Assembly (NCBI GenBank): GCA_017397725.1
Contig: JAFQIA010000012.1
Span: 1 to 62,630, forward strand
Direction: 5' to 3'
DNA length: 62,630 bases
Source of the DNA: Clostridia bacterium
GTDB taxonomy: Bacteria; Bacillota; Clostridia; Monoglobales; Monoglobaceae
The notes below the pieces were generated by a model, which had not been told where the DNA came from, searched no databases, and saw only the letters and a program-made list of their open reading frames with translations. Of this stretch, positions 1 through 9,167 are shown one piece after another (position 1 is the stretch's first letter; every line of letters starts with the position of its first letter). The translations under genes were made by a program, and so were the position numbers.

Positions 1-6
1 AAATGC

Positions 7-132
7 AAATGATAAAAACGGCAAGGAAAACATCGAGTTTTCCTTGCCGTTGCTTGCTTTTTGCGAAATTGTTCTCTGCAGTACCATCGTACAGCGACGA
101 AAACAATTTCACAAAATATACCTTCCTTTTTC
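7..132 (+). repeat. 126-bp two-hairpin structured repeat, copy 1
   Basis: Ungapped match to 24036-24161 with identical length. Hairpin 1 has arms CGGCAAGGAAAA and TTTTCCTTGCCG around CATCGAG, closed here by an A-T pair. Hairpin 2 pairs GCGAAATTGTT (about 62-72) with AACAATTTCAC around a loop containing CTGCAGTAC and GTACAGCG. The element lies just 3' of carB, antisense to it. The only sequence differences inside the stems preserve pairing (see the finding), except one C-A mismatch in this copy. Nothing coding is seen in it. Function unknown; it could act as a terminator or a REP-like element. Confidence 0.8.
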
Positions 133-148
133 AACATCTGCCTTTTGT

Positions 149-3100
149 TTAGTCTTTGTCTTGAATCTCTTTGTGGAACTGTTGCAAGGATTTGACTTCC
201 AGATTGGAATTCTTCTTCACCGCTTTGATTCCCTCAACTGCCGCAATGGCTGCTGCCATGGTGGTCATATGGGAAACACGATGCTTGATGGCGCTCTTAC
301 GGATATAGCTGTCGTCCTCTGCACCTTTTTTGCCAACCGGAGTATTGATGATGAAATCAATCTTGCCGTTGGTAATCTTGTCAAGGATGTTGGGTCTGCC
401 CTCTTCCAGCTTGGCAATCTTCTCAACCGGAATGCCCGCGCTCTGAATCAAGCGGTAGGTTCCGTCGGTTGCCATCAGCTTAAAGCCGCATTCGTCAAAG
501 CCCTTGGCAACCTCAATGGCATCGCCCTTGTCCATATCGCTGATACTCATCAGCACGGTACCGGAAAGGGGAAGAACGCCGGACTTGGTTGCTTCCTGTG
601 CCTTGTAGAACGCTTCGCCAAAGGAGGATGCAATACCCAGAACCTCACCGGTGGAACGCATCTCCGGACCCAGGATGGGGTCAACCTCCTGGAACATATT
701 GAAGGGGAAAACCGCTTCTTTAACACCATAGTGGCTGAACTTCTTCTCTTTCAGCTCCGGAACGGGAGAGGTTCTTCCGGTCAGGTGACCGGTCATAATA
801 TCGGTTGCAAGCTTCACCATATTGATGCCGCAAACCTTGGAAACCAGCGGAACAGTACGGGATGCACGGGGGTTTGCCTCCAGCACATACACCTTGCCGT
901 CCTCGATGGCATACTGCATATTCATCAAGCCCACCACATTCATCTCGGTTGCAATCCGCTTGGTGTAATCCTTGATGGTGTCAATCTGCTCTTTGGTCAG
1001 GCTCTTGGGAGGAATCACGCAGGCAGAGTCGCCGGAGTGTACACCCGCAAGCTCGATATGCTCCATCACAGAGGGAACAAACACCTGCTTGCCGTCGCTG
1101 ATGGCATCCGCTTCACACTCGGTTGCGTGGTGCAGGAACCGGTCAATCAGGATGGGACGGTCAGGAGTGACACCCACTGCCGCATTCATATAGAAGGTCA
1201 AGGACTCGCTGTCGTAAACCACTTCCATGCCACGGCCGCCCAGCACGTAAGAGGGGCGCACCATCACCGGATAGCCAATCTTTTCTGCAATGGCAAGTGC
1301 CTCTGCGGCATTGACAGCCATACCGGATTCCGGCATGGGAATTTCCAGCTTGTCCATCATTTCACGGAACAAATCTCTGTCCTCAGCAAGGTCGATGGTC
1401 TCGGGGGTAGTTCCCAGAATGTTGACCCCTGCTGCCTTCAGGTCTGCCGCCAGATTCAGCGGAGTTTGTCCGCCAAACTGTGCAATCACACCGATGGGCT
1501 TTTCTTTCTCGTGGATGCTGAGTACATCCTCCAGAGTCAAAGGCTCAAAGTAAAGACGGTCGGAGGTGTCATAGTCAGTGGAAACGGTTTCAGGGTTACA
1601 GTTGACGATGATGGTTTCAAAGCCAAGCTCTTTCAGCGCCTTGGAGGCGTGAACACAACAGTAGTCAAACTCGATACCCTGACCGATACGGTTGGGGCCG
1701 CCGCCCAGAATCATCACCTTCTGCTTGCCGTTGTTTTCCTCGGGAGCATCTTCTTTCAGGTTGTAGCTGGAATAGAAGTATTCTGCATCCTCAGTACCGC
1801 TAACGTGAACGCCTTCCCATTTCTCTACGATGCCTGCCTTGATGCGTGCATCACGGATATCCTTTTCGGGAACCTCTAAAATCTGTGCCAGGTATTTGTC
1901 GGAAAAACCGTCGCATTTTGCCTGTCTTAAAATTTCGGTTTTAGGAACGGAACCTGCCAACTTTTTGAGTGCCTCTTCCTCTTCCACCAATTCACGCATC
2001 TGGTCGATAAAGTATGCCTTTACCTTGGTTTTTTCGATAATCTCTTCATTGGTTGCACCCTTGCGCAGTGCCTCGTACATAATAAAATGCCGTTCACTGC
2101 TGGGAGTACCAAGCATTTTCAAAAGATCTTCCTTGCTCTTTTCTGCAAAGTCCTTGGCGCCGCCCAGACCGCTTCTGCCGATTTCCAGAGAACGGATGGC
2201 TTTCTGGAAGGCTTCCTTGTAGGTCTTGCCGATGCTCATAACCTCGCCCACCGCGCGCATCTGGGTGCCCAGCTTGTCCTGAGAGCCTTTGAACTTTTCA
2301 AATGCCCAGCGTGCAAACTTGACTACCACATAGTCGCCGCCCGGCACATACTTGTCAAGAGTACCGTGCTTACCGCAGGGAATCTCGTCCAGAGTCAGAC
2401 CGCTTGCCAGCATTGCAGATACCAAAGCAATGGGGAAACCAGTTGCCTTGGATGCAAGGGCGGAAGAACGGGAGGTTCTGGGGTTGATTTCGATAACAAT
2501 GATTCGGTCGGAAACCGGATCGTGTGCAAACTGCACGTTGGTGCCGCCGATAACTTCAATGGCTTCCACAATTTTATAAGCCTGCTCCTGCAAGCGCTTT
2601 TGGGTTTCTTTGGAAATGGTGAGCATAGGCGCGCTACAGAAGGAATCTCCGGTATGCACACCCAAAGGATCGATGTTTTCGATAAAGCAGACGGTAATCA
2701 TATTGTTCTTGGCATCACGGACTACCTCAAGCTCCAGCTCTTCCCAGCCGAGGATGGATTCCTCAACCAGAACCTGTCCAACCAGAGATGCTTGCAAGCC
2801 TCTTGCACAAACCGTCTTTAATTCTTCAATATTATAAACCAGACCGCCGCCTTCACCGCCCATAGTGTAAGCGGGGCGCAGAACCACCGGATAACCCAGC
2901 TTGTCTGCAATCGCGAGTGCGTCGTCTACCGAATAAGCAACCTCGCTTCGTGCCATCTCAATGCCGAGGGAGTCCATGGTCTTTTTGAATTCCACTCTGT
3001 CCTCGCCACGTTCAATGGCATCTACCTGTACGCCGATGACCTTGACATTGTATTTGTCCAGGACCCCTGCCTGCTGAAGCTCACTACACAGATTGAGGCC

Positions 3101-3379
3101 GGACTGTCCGCCAAGATTGGGGAGCAGCGCATCGGGACGCTCCTTTGCGATAATCTGTTCCAACCGCTCTACGTTCAGCGGTTCGATATAGGTAATATCC
3201 GCCGTGTCCGGATCGGTCATAATGGTCGCCGGATTGGAGTTTACCAAAACGATTTCATAGCCCAGATTCTTCAGTGCCTTACACGCCTGTGTGCCGGAAT
3301 AGTCAAACTCACAAGCCTGTCCGATGATGATAGGGCCGGAACCAATAATCAGTACTTTATGAATGTCTTCTCTTTTCAT
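149..3379 (-). CDS. carB: Carbamoyl-phosphate synthase large subunit
   Basis: CarB makes carbamoyl phosphate from ammonia, bicarbonate and two ATP for pyrimidine and arginine synthesis. The 1076-aa product is full length and shows the internal duplication typical of the family: an N-terminal half beginning with GSGPIIIGQACEFDYSG (about residue 13) and a second half with GGGPNRIGQGIEFDY (about 555). Each half has an ATP-grasp domain, and a C-terminal MGS-like allosteric region follows. I chose the ATG at 3379 (MKREDIHK) because AAAGGTGAG lies just upstream; a longer in-frame extension to 3454 has no ribosome site and would cover the promoter. No carA lies on the upstream side, where murJ is divergent; the gene may be monocistronic. 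Its small subunit must be encoded elsewhere. Confidence 0.97.
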   Translation of the reverse strand: MKREDIHKVLIIGSGPIIIGQACEFDYSGTQACKALKNLGYEIVLVNSNPATIMTDPDTADITYIEPLNVERLEQIIAKERPDALLPNLGGQSGLNLCSELQQAGVLDKYNVKVIGVQVDAIERGEDRVEFKKTMDSLGIEMARSEVAYSVDDALAIADKLGYPVVLRPAYTMGGEGGGLVYNIEELKTVCARGLQASLVGQVLVEESILGWEELELEVVRDAKNNMITVCFIENIDPLGVHTGDSFCSAPMLTISKETQKRLQEQAYKIVEAIEVIGGTNVQFAHDPVSDRIIVIEINPRTSRSSALASKATGFPIALVSAMLASGLTLDEIPCGKHGTLDKYVPGGDYVVVKFARWAFEKFKGSQDKLGTQMRAVGEVMSIGKTYKEAFQKAIRSLEIGRSGLGGAKDFAEKSKEDLLKMLGTPSSERHFIMYEALRKGATNEEIIEKTKVKAYFIDQMRELVEEEEALKKLAGSVPKTEILRQAKCDGFSDKYLAQILEVPEKDIRDARIKAGIVEKWEGVHVSGTEDAEYFYSSYNLKEDAPEENNGKQKVMILGGGPNRIGQGIEFDYCCVHASKALKELGFETIIVNCNPETVSTDYDTSDRLYFEPLTLEDVLSIHEKEKPIGVIAQFGGQTPLNLAADLKAAGVNILGTTPETIDLAEDRDLFREMMDKLEIPMPESGMAVNAAEALAIAEKIGYPVMVRPSYVLGGRGMEVVYDSESLTFYMNAAVGVTPDRPILIDRFLHHATECEADAISDGKQVFVPSVMEHIELAGVHSGDSACVIPPKSLTKEQIDTIKDYTKRIATEMNVVGLMNMQYAIEDGKVYVLEANPRASRTVPLVSKVCGINMVKLATDIMTGHLTGRTSPVPELKEKKFSHYGVKEAVFPFNMFQEVDPILGPEMRSTGEVLGIASSFGEAFYKAQEATKSGVLPLSGTVLMSISDMDKGDAIEVAKGFDECGFKLMATDGTYRLIQSAGIPVEKIAKLEEGRPNILDKITNGKIDFIINTPVGKKGAEDDSYIRKSAIKHRVSHMTTMAAAIAAVEGIKAVKKNSNLEVKSLQQFHKEIQDKD

Positions 3380-3425
3380 GCATTTCTCACCTTTCCTTAT
3401 TTTACCCAATTTACCCATTTTATCA

Positions 3426-3454
3426 ATTTTATCACAAACAGGGCGTAGAATCAA
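3426..3454 (-). promoter_or_regulatory. Sigma-A type promoter of carB
   Basis: Minus strand reads TTGATT, 17-nt spacer, TAAAAT, ending about 47 nt before the carB start. No pyrimidine-responsive leader is evident in the short 5' region. Confidence 0.55.
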
Positions 3455-3504
3455 GTGCGTTTTACACGATTTTTCAAAAAAATTCCCGATTCGGTTTGGG
3501 ACTC

Positions 3505-3533
3505 TTTACATTGGTAAAAACTTGATGTATAAT
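3505..3533 (+). promoter_or_regulatory. Sigma-A type promoter of the murJ operon
   Basis: TTTACA, 17-nt spacer, TATAAT, 30 nt before the murJ ATG. It is divergent from the carB promoter. Confidence 0.7.
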
Positions 3534-3563
3534 GGAACAAATCCTTTGTGAGGTAATTTAATT

Positions 3564-5120
3564 ATGAAAGAAACCAAAGCGGCAAAAACCATCAGCCTGA
3601 TGGCAATCATTATCCTGCTCGCCAAATTTATGGGTCTGTTTCGGGAAACCTTGGTTGCCAATATCTACGGACAGGGGATGGCATCCGATGTTTTGAACAC
3701 GGCAACCCAAATCCCGCTCCTGTTTTTTGACATGGTGCTGGGCGTTGCTATTTTGTCTACCTTTGTTCCCATCTTCAATCAAAAACTGGAACGGCAGGGC
3801 AAGGATGCGGCAATGCACTTTGCGGATAACTTTATCACCGTGGCAGGTTCCTTTGCGCTCTTGTTGGCACTTTTGGGCGTGCTTCTGGCAGAACCTCTGG
3901 TGCGGTTGATGACCCCCGGCTATGGCGAAGTTGCCGGCAAGGTGGAGCAGACGGCACAGCTTTTGCGGATATTGTTTCCCTCCATTGTGTTTACTGCGGT
4001 TGCATATATTGCGGTAGGAATTCTTCAATCCTTTGGGGAATTTACTGTCCCGTCCCTGATTAGTGTGATTTCCAACGGCGTGATGATTCTTTATCTCCTG
4101 ATTTTCGGGAATCGGCTGGGGCTTATCGGGGTGGTTCTCTCCATGCTGCTGGCGTGGGCGTTGCAGCTTTTGGTACAGGTTCCCTTTTTGAGAAAGTTTG
4201 GATATTCCTATCACTTCCGCTTTGACTTAAAGGATGAAGGCTTGCAGTCAGCAGGACGGCTTGCCCTTCCTATTTTGATTAGCTCGTGGATTCAGCCCCT
4301 TTGCAACGTCATCAATATGGCATTTGGCTCCTCCTTGGGCGACGGAGCGGTGTCGGCGCTGAACTGGGCAAATAAGATTTATATCATTATGGTTGGCGTG
4401 TTTGCTTATGCCATCACCAATTTTATCTTTCCCAAGCTCTCCCGCCTGAGCGGAAAGGACGAAGAGGCGGGATTCATTCACATCACCCGCTTGTCTGTGG
4501 GTTGGATTTCCTTTTTGATTACCTTGATTTGCGGGTTGTTTCTGGCGCTTGCCCATCCTATCATTCAGGTGGTCTTTCAGCGGGGTGCCTTTACGGCAGA
4601 GAACACCGCAACCTGTGCAACTGCCCTGTTCTGCTATTCCTTTGGTATGGTGGGATATGGCATCTGTGAGGTGCTGAATAAAAGCTTTTACGCCATCGGG
4701 GACGGCAAAACCCCCATGATTACCTCGGTCATCGGGATTGGGGTGAACTTCGGCGCGGCGCTTTTGCTCACCGGTTGGCTGAACCTTGGTATTGGCGGTC
4801 TGGCGTTTGCAGCGGCGCTCAGCTCTTTGTCCATTGCACTTTGCCTGATGGTGTCCATGAATCGGCACCGCGCAGGAATGTTTGATCAAAGCTTTTTACG
4901 GAACTTGATAAAAATCCTCCTTTGCGGGGCGGTTGCCTTTTTGCTTGCAAAGGTGGTGTATCCCTTAACCTATGGTCTGGGGGAGAGCCTGTTCGGGCTC
5001 CTCTTCCGGCTCTGTCTGGCGGCAATCCCCGCGGGGATTGGCTATCTGCTCCTTGCTCGTCTGCTTGGGGTAGAAGAAATGTTGTCCGCCATCCAATTTC
5101 TCACAAGAAAGAGAGGTTAA
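3564..5120 (+). CDS. murJ: MurJ/MviN family lipid flippase
   Basis: Integral membrane protein of 518 aa with about 14 hydrophobic segments and the family N-terminus (start-proximal AKTISLMAIIILLAKFMGLF, then RETLVANIYG). MurJ flips lipid II across the membrane for peptidoglycan synthesis. Here it is the first gene of an operon with an O-antigen ligase-like protein and a GT4 glycosyltransferase, so it may instead or also flip a lipid-linked surface glycan; that is inference from context. GAGGT lies 9 nt before the ATG. The next gene begins 1 nt after its stop. Confidence 0.9.
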   Translation: MKETKAAKTISLMAIIILLAKFMGLFRETLVANIYGQGMASDVLNTATQIPLLFFDMVLGVAILSTFVPIFNQKLERQGKDAAMHFADNFITVAGSFALLLALLGVLLAEPLVRLMTPGYGEVAGKVEQTAQLLRILFPSIVFTAVAYIAVGILQSFGEFTVPSLISVISNGVMILYLLIFGNRLGLIGVVLSMLLAWALQLLVQVPFLRKFGYSYHFRFDLKDEGLQSAGRLALPILISSWIQPLCNVINMAFGSSLGDGAVSALNWANKIYIIMVGVFAYAITNFIFPKLSRLSGKDEEAGFIHITRLSVGWISFLITLICGLFLALAHPIIQVVFQRGAFTAENTATCATALFCYSFGMVGYGICEVLNKSFYAIGDGKTPMITSVIGIGVNFGAALLLTGWLNLGIGGLAFAAALSSLSIALCLMVSMNRHRAGMFDQSFLRNLIKILLCGAVAFLLAKVVYPLTYGLGESLFGLLFRLCLAAIPAGIGYLLLARLLGVEEMLSAIQFLTRKRG

Positions 5121-5121
5121 T

Positions 5122-7017
5122 ATGATGAATCAATCCTCCGGATACTTTGCCGCCCTTTGGGGCGCACTTTGGAACATCATCCGACACAGCGGTGTCTATC
5201 GCTTGCTTCGTGGCATCTATGACGGGATTTCCCGTTCTTGGCAGAACAGTCGCATCACAAACTGGTTCCGCCGTGATCACCAACTGGGCGGATTTTTGGA
5301 AAACTCCCTGATGGGGCGTATCTTTTCGTTGCCGTTTCGGTTGCTGACCTATCTGAAAGAACGCTTCGGGAACACCCTTGCGGAGAAAATGCAGACAAGC
5401 CTGCTCCTTTCGGCGGGGCGGTGTTATCTGCATAACCTGTTGGCACTCAACCTGCGTTTTCTGGGCACACTTCTGGCATTCTGTGGCGTGGGAATGGTCT
5501 TTGGGGGATGGTTCTTCACCCCTGCTCCCGCACCGCTGACCTTTGCCCTGTTGGTGGTTGGTTTTGCCCTTTCGTTTGTGAAAGGAAACCTGACCGATTG
5601 GCTGAAAAACTCTGCCTTGGTTCGGTTTGTGCTGCATGGTTTGGGGGTACAAGCCAACTTTGCTTGGTACCACAGCGTACACACCGAAAAAAATTCCCGT
5701 CTGCTTCTGGCAGGAGGGGTTGGGTTGCTTTGCGGACTGCTTGGCACTGCGACTATGCCGCTGTTAGGCATCGGGGCAATGTTGGGCATTGCCTTTTTGG
5801 CTTTGGTTCTGGAAAAACCCATTGCAGGACTTTACTTTTTGGTATTTTTGGCACCCTTGATGCCCACCATGGTTATGGCGGGACTGTCGATGCTCTGCCT
5901 GTTCTCTCTGGTGGTGAAAAGCCTGATTGATCCTGATTTTTCCTGGCAGTTTGACGGCATCGGCTTTTTGCTCTTGGCGTTCCTTGCTTTGTATCTGGTG
6001 GCGGCGTTTACTTCCTTTGCCATGGTGAAAAGCTTGAGCATCTGGGCAATTTATCTGGTATTTTTATCTGCTTATTTTTTGGTGACCCATTTGATTCAAA
6101 CCGAAAAACAACTGCAGAACCTGCTCACCACCTTTGTGCTTTCCGGGGCGGCGGTCTGTCTTTACGGAATTCTGCAGTACATCTTTGGCTGGGACATCAA
6201 TCAGGCTTGGATGGATGAGGAAATGTTCAGCGACATCAAGATGCGGATTTACTCCACCTTGGAAAACCCCAATGTGTTGGGCGAATATATTTTGTTGGTG
6301 CTTCCGGTTTCTATCGGACTGATGTGGACACGGAAAGGAATCCTGCCAAAGCTGGTCTATGCCGGTATTTCGGCAATGATGTTTCTGGCGTTGATTCTCA
6401 CCTTCTCCCGTGGTTGTTGGGTGGGTCTTCTGATTGCGGCGGCGGTGTTTATCACCTTTGCAGCAGGAAAGCTGTGGGGACTTGGCTTGATTGCCCTACC
6501 CCTCCTGCCTGCGGTTCTGCCCGAGAGCATCTTAAACCGCTTTACCAGTATCGGGGATATGAAGGATTCCTCCACCTCCTATCGGGTGTATATCTGGATG
6601 GGAACGCTGGCGATGATGCGGGACTTCTGGCTGTCCGGCATCGGGATGGGCGCAGAGGCATTTAAGTCGGTGTATCCGTTTTATTCTTACAACGGCATTG
6701 TGGCGCCCCATTCTCATAATCTGTTTTTGCAGATTCTGGTAGAATCGGGCATCTGCGGTATTCTGGTCTTTTTGCTGATTTTGGTGTTCTTTCTGAAACG
6801 GATGATAGTTGGCTATCAGCTGGGAGGCGGCAAAGGGGCAACCCTTTCTACCCTCATCACCGCTATTTCTGCCGGCGTTTGCGGGTTTTTGGTGCAAGGA
6901 ATGTTCGACAACTGTTTCTATAACTATCGGGTGCTTTTGGTATTCTGGTGTGTGTTGGGACTGGGTATTGCCTGCACACAGGTAGCCAAAAAGCTTGCAA
7001 AGGAGGCGGAGCGATGA
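5122..7017 (+). CDS. O-antigen ligase/polymerase (Wzy_C-like) membrane protein
   Basis: A 631-aa protein. The first ~110 residues are soluble and family-specific; about 11-12 membrane segments follow. Residues about 510-560 carry the periplasmic-loop signature of O-antigen ligases (SHNLFLQILVESGICG, with the preceding PH), preceded by LENPNVLGEYILLVLPV and LTFSRGCWVGLL, which are typical of the Wzy/WaaL superfamily. Such proteins polymerise or ligate lipid-linked glycans at the outer membrane face. The gene is preceded by GAGGTTAAT, starts directly after murJ, and overlaps the next gene by ATGA. In a Gram-positive the glycan acceptor is unknown; capsule or wall polysaccharide is likely. Confidence 0.85.
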   Translation: MMNQSSGYFAALWGALWNIIRHSGVYRLLRGIYDGISRSWQNSRITNWFRRDHQLGGFLENSLMGRIFSLPFRLLTYLKERFGNTLAEKMQTSLLLSAGRCYLHNLLALNLRFLGTLLAFCGVGMVFGGWFFTPAPAPLTFALLVVGFALSFVKGNLTDWLKNSALVRFVLHGLGVQANFAWYHSVHTEKNSRLLLAGGVGLLCGLLGTATMPLLGIGAMLGIAFLALVLEKPIAGLYFLVFLAPLMPTMVMAGLSMLCLFSLVVKSLIDPDFSWQFDGIGFLLLAFLALYLVAAFTSFAMVKSLSIWAIYLVFLSAYFLVTHLIQTEKQLQNLLTTFVLSGAAVCLYGILQYIFGWDINQAWMDEEMFSDIKMRIYSTLENPNVLGEYILLVLPVSIGLMWTRKGILPKLVYAGISAMMFLALILTFSRGCWVGLLIAAAVFITFAAGKLWGLGLIALPLLPAVLPESILNRFTSIGDMKDSSTSYRVYIWMGTLAMMRDFWLSGIGMGAEAFKSVYPFYSYNGIVAPHSHNLFLQILVESGICGILVFLLILVFFLKRMIVGYQLGGGKGATLSTLITAISAGVCGFLVQGMFDNCFYNYRVLLVFWCVLGLGIACTQVAKKLAKEAER

Positions 7018-8162
7018 TTAAAGTGGTTGAGGTTTCCTCCGATTCCAATATCGGCGGTGCCGGAAAATGTATTCTGAGCTTTCTTAAAACCTATGACCGA
7101 CAGAGCTTTGATGTCTGTGCGGTGGTTCCCAAGGGTAGTCTGCTCAAGCCGGAAATGGAAAATCTCCATTGCAAGGTGTTTGAGGCAAGTCATCTGGCGG
7201 AGAAATCACTGGACTTCAAAGCAGTTCTTCGGCTGAGAAAACTGTTCCAGCATCTCCATCCGGATTTGGTGCACACCCACGCCAGTATGTCGGCGCGGAT
7301 TGCGGCGTGGAGCTTGGGGATTCCGGTGGTTTATACCAGACATAGCGTGTTTCCGCAATCCAAAAAGCTGACCACCTTTCCCGGCAAACAAATCAACGGA
7401 CTGGTGAACAACCTGACCGCCACCCGCATCATTGCGGTGGCAGAGGCGGCAAAGGAAAACCTGACCGAAACCGGCGTCAGCGAGAAGAAGATTCGGGTCA
7501 TCTTAAACGGGGTAGAACCACTTCACCCCTGTCCCGAGGAAGAGGTAGGCAAGATTCGGATGCGGTATCATATCCGCCCCGATGAAAAGGTTGCCGCCAT
7601 GGTGGCGCGGCTGAATGAGGTGAAAGGCCACCGCTACTTTGTAGAGGCAGCAAACATCATTAAGGAAAAAGGCATCAAGGCAAAGTTCCTGATTGCGGGC
7701 ACCGGAGAGGAAGAGACAAACCTGAAACGGCAGATTGCCCAGCTGGGTCTTGAGGACACGGTGATTATGATGGGCTTTGTGGAGGATGTAGCGCCCCTGA
7801 TGCAGCTGATGGATGTGCAGGTCAACTGCTCCTTTGGTACCGAGGCAACCAGCCTTTCGCTCTTGGAGGGAATGAGCCTTGGGAAGCCTGCAGTGGTGAC
7901 CGATTTTGGCGGGAATCCGGGTGTTATCTTTGACGGTATCAACGGATTTTTAACCCCTACCCATCAGTCGGTAGTGCTTGCAGAAAAACTGCTGAAATTG
8001 TTTGAGGACGAGGCGCTTTATCAAACGCTCTCGGATAACTGTAAAAAAATTTATCAAAGCAAATTTACCGCTCGGGTGAATACAAGAGCCATCGAGGCGG
8101 TTTACCGGGAGGCTGTGAACCGGCACCGGCGCAGATTAGAAAGAAAGGGTGAACACCGATGA
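7014..8162 (+). CDS. Glycosyltransferase family 4
   Basis: GT-B enzyme of 382 aa. The N-terminal domain has the Gly-rich nucleotide loop near NIGGAGKCIL; the C-terminal domain has the conserved AMVARLNEVKGHRYFVEAA region, GTGEEE and the family E-x7-E type motif in EATSLSLLEGMSLGKPAV. It probably adds a sugar to a lipid-linked precursor on the cytoplasmic face. The start is the ATG at 7014, which overlaps the previous stop (ATGA) and has AGGAGGCGG upstream; a longer upstream reading lies inside the preceding gene. It overlaps the next gene in the same way, so translation is probably coupled. Confidence 0.92.
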   Translation: MIKVVEVSSDSNIGGAGKCILSFLKTYDRQSFDVCAVVPKGSLLKPEMENLHCKVFEASHLAEKSLDFKAVLRLRKLFQHLHPDLVHTHASMSARIAAWSLGIPVVYTRHSVFPQSKKLTTFPGKQINGLVNNLTATRIIAVAEAAKENLTETGVSEKKIRVILNGVEPLHPCPEEEVGKIRMRYHIRPDEKVAAMVARLNEVKGHRYFVEAANIIKEKGIKAKFLIAGTGEEETNLKRQIAQLGLEDTVIMMGFVEDVAPLMQLMDVQVNCSFGTEATSLSLLEGMSLGKPAVVTDFGGNPGVIFDGINGFLTPTHQSVVLAEKLLKLFEDEALYQTLSDNCKKIYQSKFTARVNTRAIEAVYREAVNRHRRRLERKGEHR

Positions 8163-8629
8163 AAACAAAATGGAATGGAATGGACACACTTCTGGTTCTT
8201 GCCATCGCGGCAGTCCTTGCGGTGGGTGTATGGTTCCTCGCCGGCAGAGGCGACGGACAGACGGCGGTGCAGGACAAGACGATAGAGGTAATGATTGAGC
8301 TGACCAAAAAGGATGAGGCATTTACCAAGCTTCCTAAGGTGGGAGATACCGTGACCTTGGGCGTCAAAGAAAAGATGCCCGCCACCGTCACCAAGGTGGA
8401 GGTTCTTCCGGCAATCAGTCAGGGAAAGGATATGGTAAACGGCAAATTCACCGAGGAGCCAATCCCCGATCTTTACAATGTGCAAATCACCGTAGAGGGA
8501 ACCGGCACCGAGTCGGCATCTGCGGTAGAGATTAACGGCAATCCTCTGCGGGTGGGTGCAGAATCCGCCATCAAGAGCAAGGACTGGGTAGGCTACGGCT
8601 TTATCCTGTCGGTGGAAACCAGAGATTAA
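8159..8629 (+). CDS. DUF4330 family protein (first paralogue)
   Basis: A 156-aa protein with one N-terminal membrane segment (about residues 10-28, LLVLAIAAVLAVGVWFLAG) and an extracytoplasmic domain of about 125 residues rich in beta-prone sequence (VGDTVTLGVKEKMPATVTKV). It resembles the DUF4330 family, whose function is unknown. It is translationally coupled to the glycosyltransferase by a 4-nt overlap and followed by a second member 13 nt later. Context suggests a role in export or assembly of the operon's polysaccharide. Confidence 0.7.
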   Translation: MKTKWNGMDTLLVLAIAAVLAVGVWFLAGRGDGQTAVQDKTIEVMIELTKKDEAFTKLPKVGDTVTLGVKEKMPATVTKVEVLPAISQGKDMVNGKFTEEPIPDLYNVQITVEGTGTESASAVEINGNPLRVGAESAIKSKDWVGYGFILSVETRD

Positions 8630-8642
8630 GGGGGTAAGACAG

Positions 8643-9131
8643 ATGTTTCGCAAAGACGGAAAATTGTTTGGAAAAATCAGTATCATTGATATTGCGGCAG
8701 TTCTGCTGATTCTGGCGCTGGTTGTAGGAGTCGGACTGCGGTTTACCGGTGGTCCCGGTACCGAGTTGGGGCAACGGAACACCTATGAATGTGTGGTGAA
8801 AGTCAAAACCGTGCGGGATTATACCGTGAACGCCCTGAAAAAAGGCGGCGAGGTCTATGACAAGACCACCAAGGAATATATCGGCACCATTGTGAATGTC
8901 ACCAGCGAGCCTGCCGCTGACCATATGCAGCTGGCGGACGGGTCTCATGCCATGGCGCCGGCAGAAAACCGGCATCACGCGTATGTGACCATTGCTTTTA
9001 CCGGTAAGGAAAGCGCAGAGGGCTATTTCACCTCTGCCAACCAGCAAATCGGCACAGGCGGAACCTTGGTGCTCAATGCCAAGTGGGCAGAGTGTGAAGG
9101 CACCGTCGTAGATGTTTACCCCGCAAAATAA
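8643..9131 (+). CDS. DUF4330 family protein (second paralogue)
   Basis: A 162-aa protein starting MFRKDGKLFGKISIIDIAAV, the usual DUF4330 opening, with one membrane anchor at about residues 14-33 and an outer domain with a repeated VKVKTVRDYTVNALKKGGEV-type segment. It is more canonical than its upstream neighbour, and the pair probably arose by duplication followed by divergence. AGGGGG lies ahead of the start. Last gene of the polysaccharide operon; a bidirectional terminator follows immediately. Confidence 0.75.
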   Translation: MFRKDGKLFGKISIIDIAAVLLILALVVGVGLRFTGGPGTELGQRNTYECVVKVKTVRDYTVNALKKGGEVYDKTTKEYIGTIVNVTSEPAADHMQLADGSHAMAPAENRHHAYVTIAFTGKESAEGYFTSANQQIGTGGTLVLNAKWAECEGTVVDVYPAK

Positions 9132-9132
9132 C

Positions 9133-9164
9133 AAAAGCTGAACGACTTTCGTCGTTCAGCTTTT
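9133..9164. terminator. Bidirectional terminator between convergent operons
   Basis: A 14-bp perfect stem (AAAAGCTGAACGAC / GTCGTTCAGCTTTT) with a TTTC loop and T-runs on both strands. It sits exactly between the stops of the DUF4330 gene and mrp. Confidence 0.9.
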
Positions 9165-9167
9165 TGG

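Noticed and set aside
44..1879. Long plus-strand open frame opposite carB
   Set aside because: Antisense shadow of carB, composition driven by its codons, no ribosome site and no recognisable domain.
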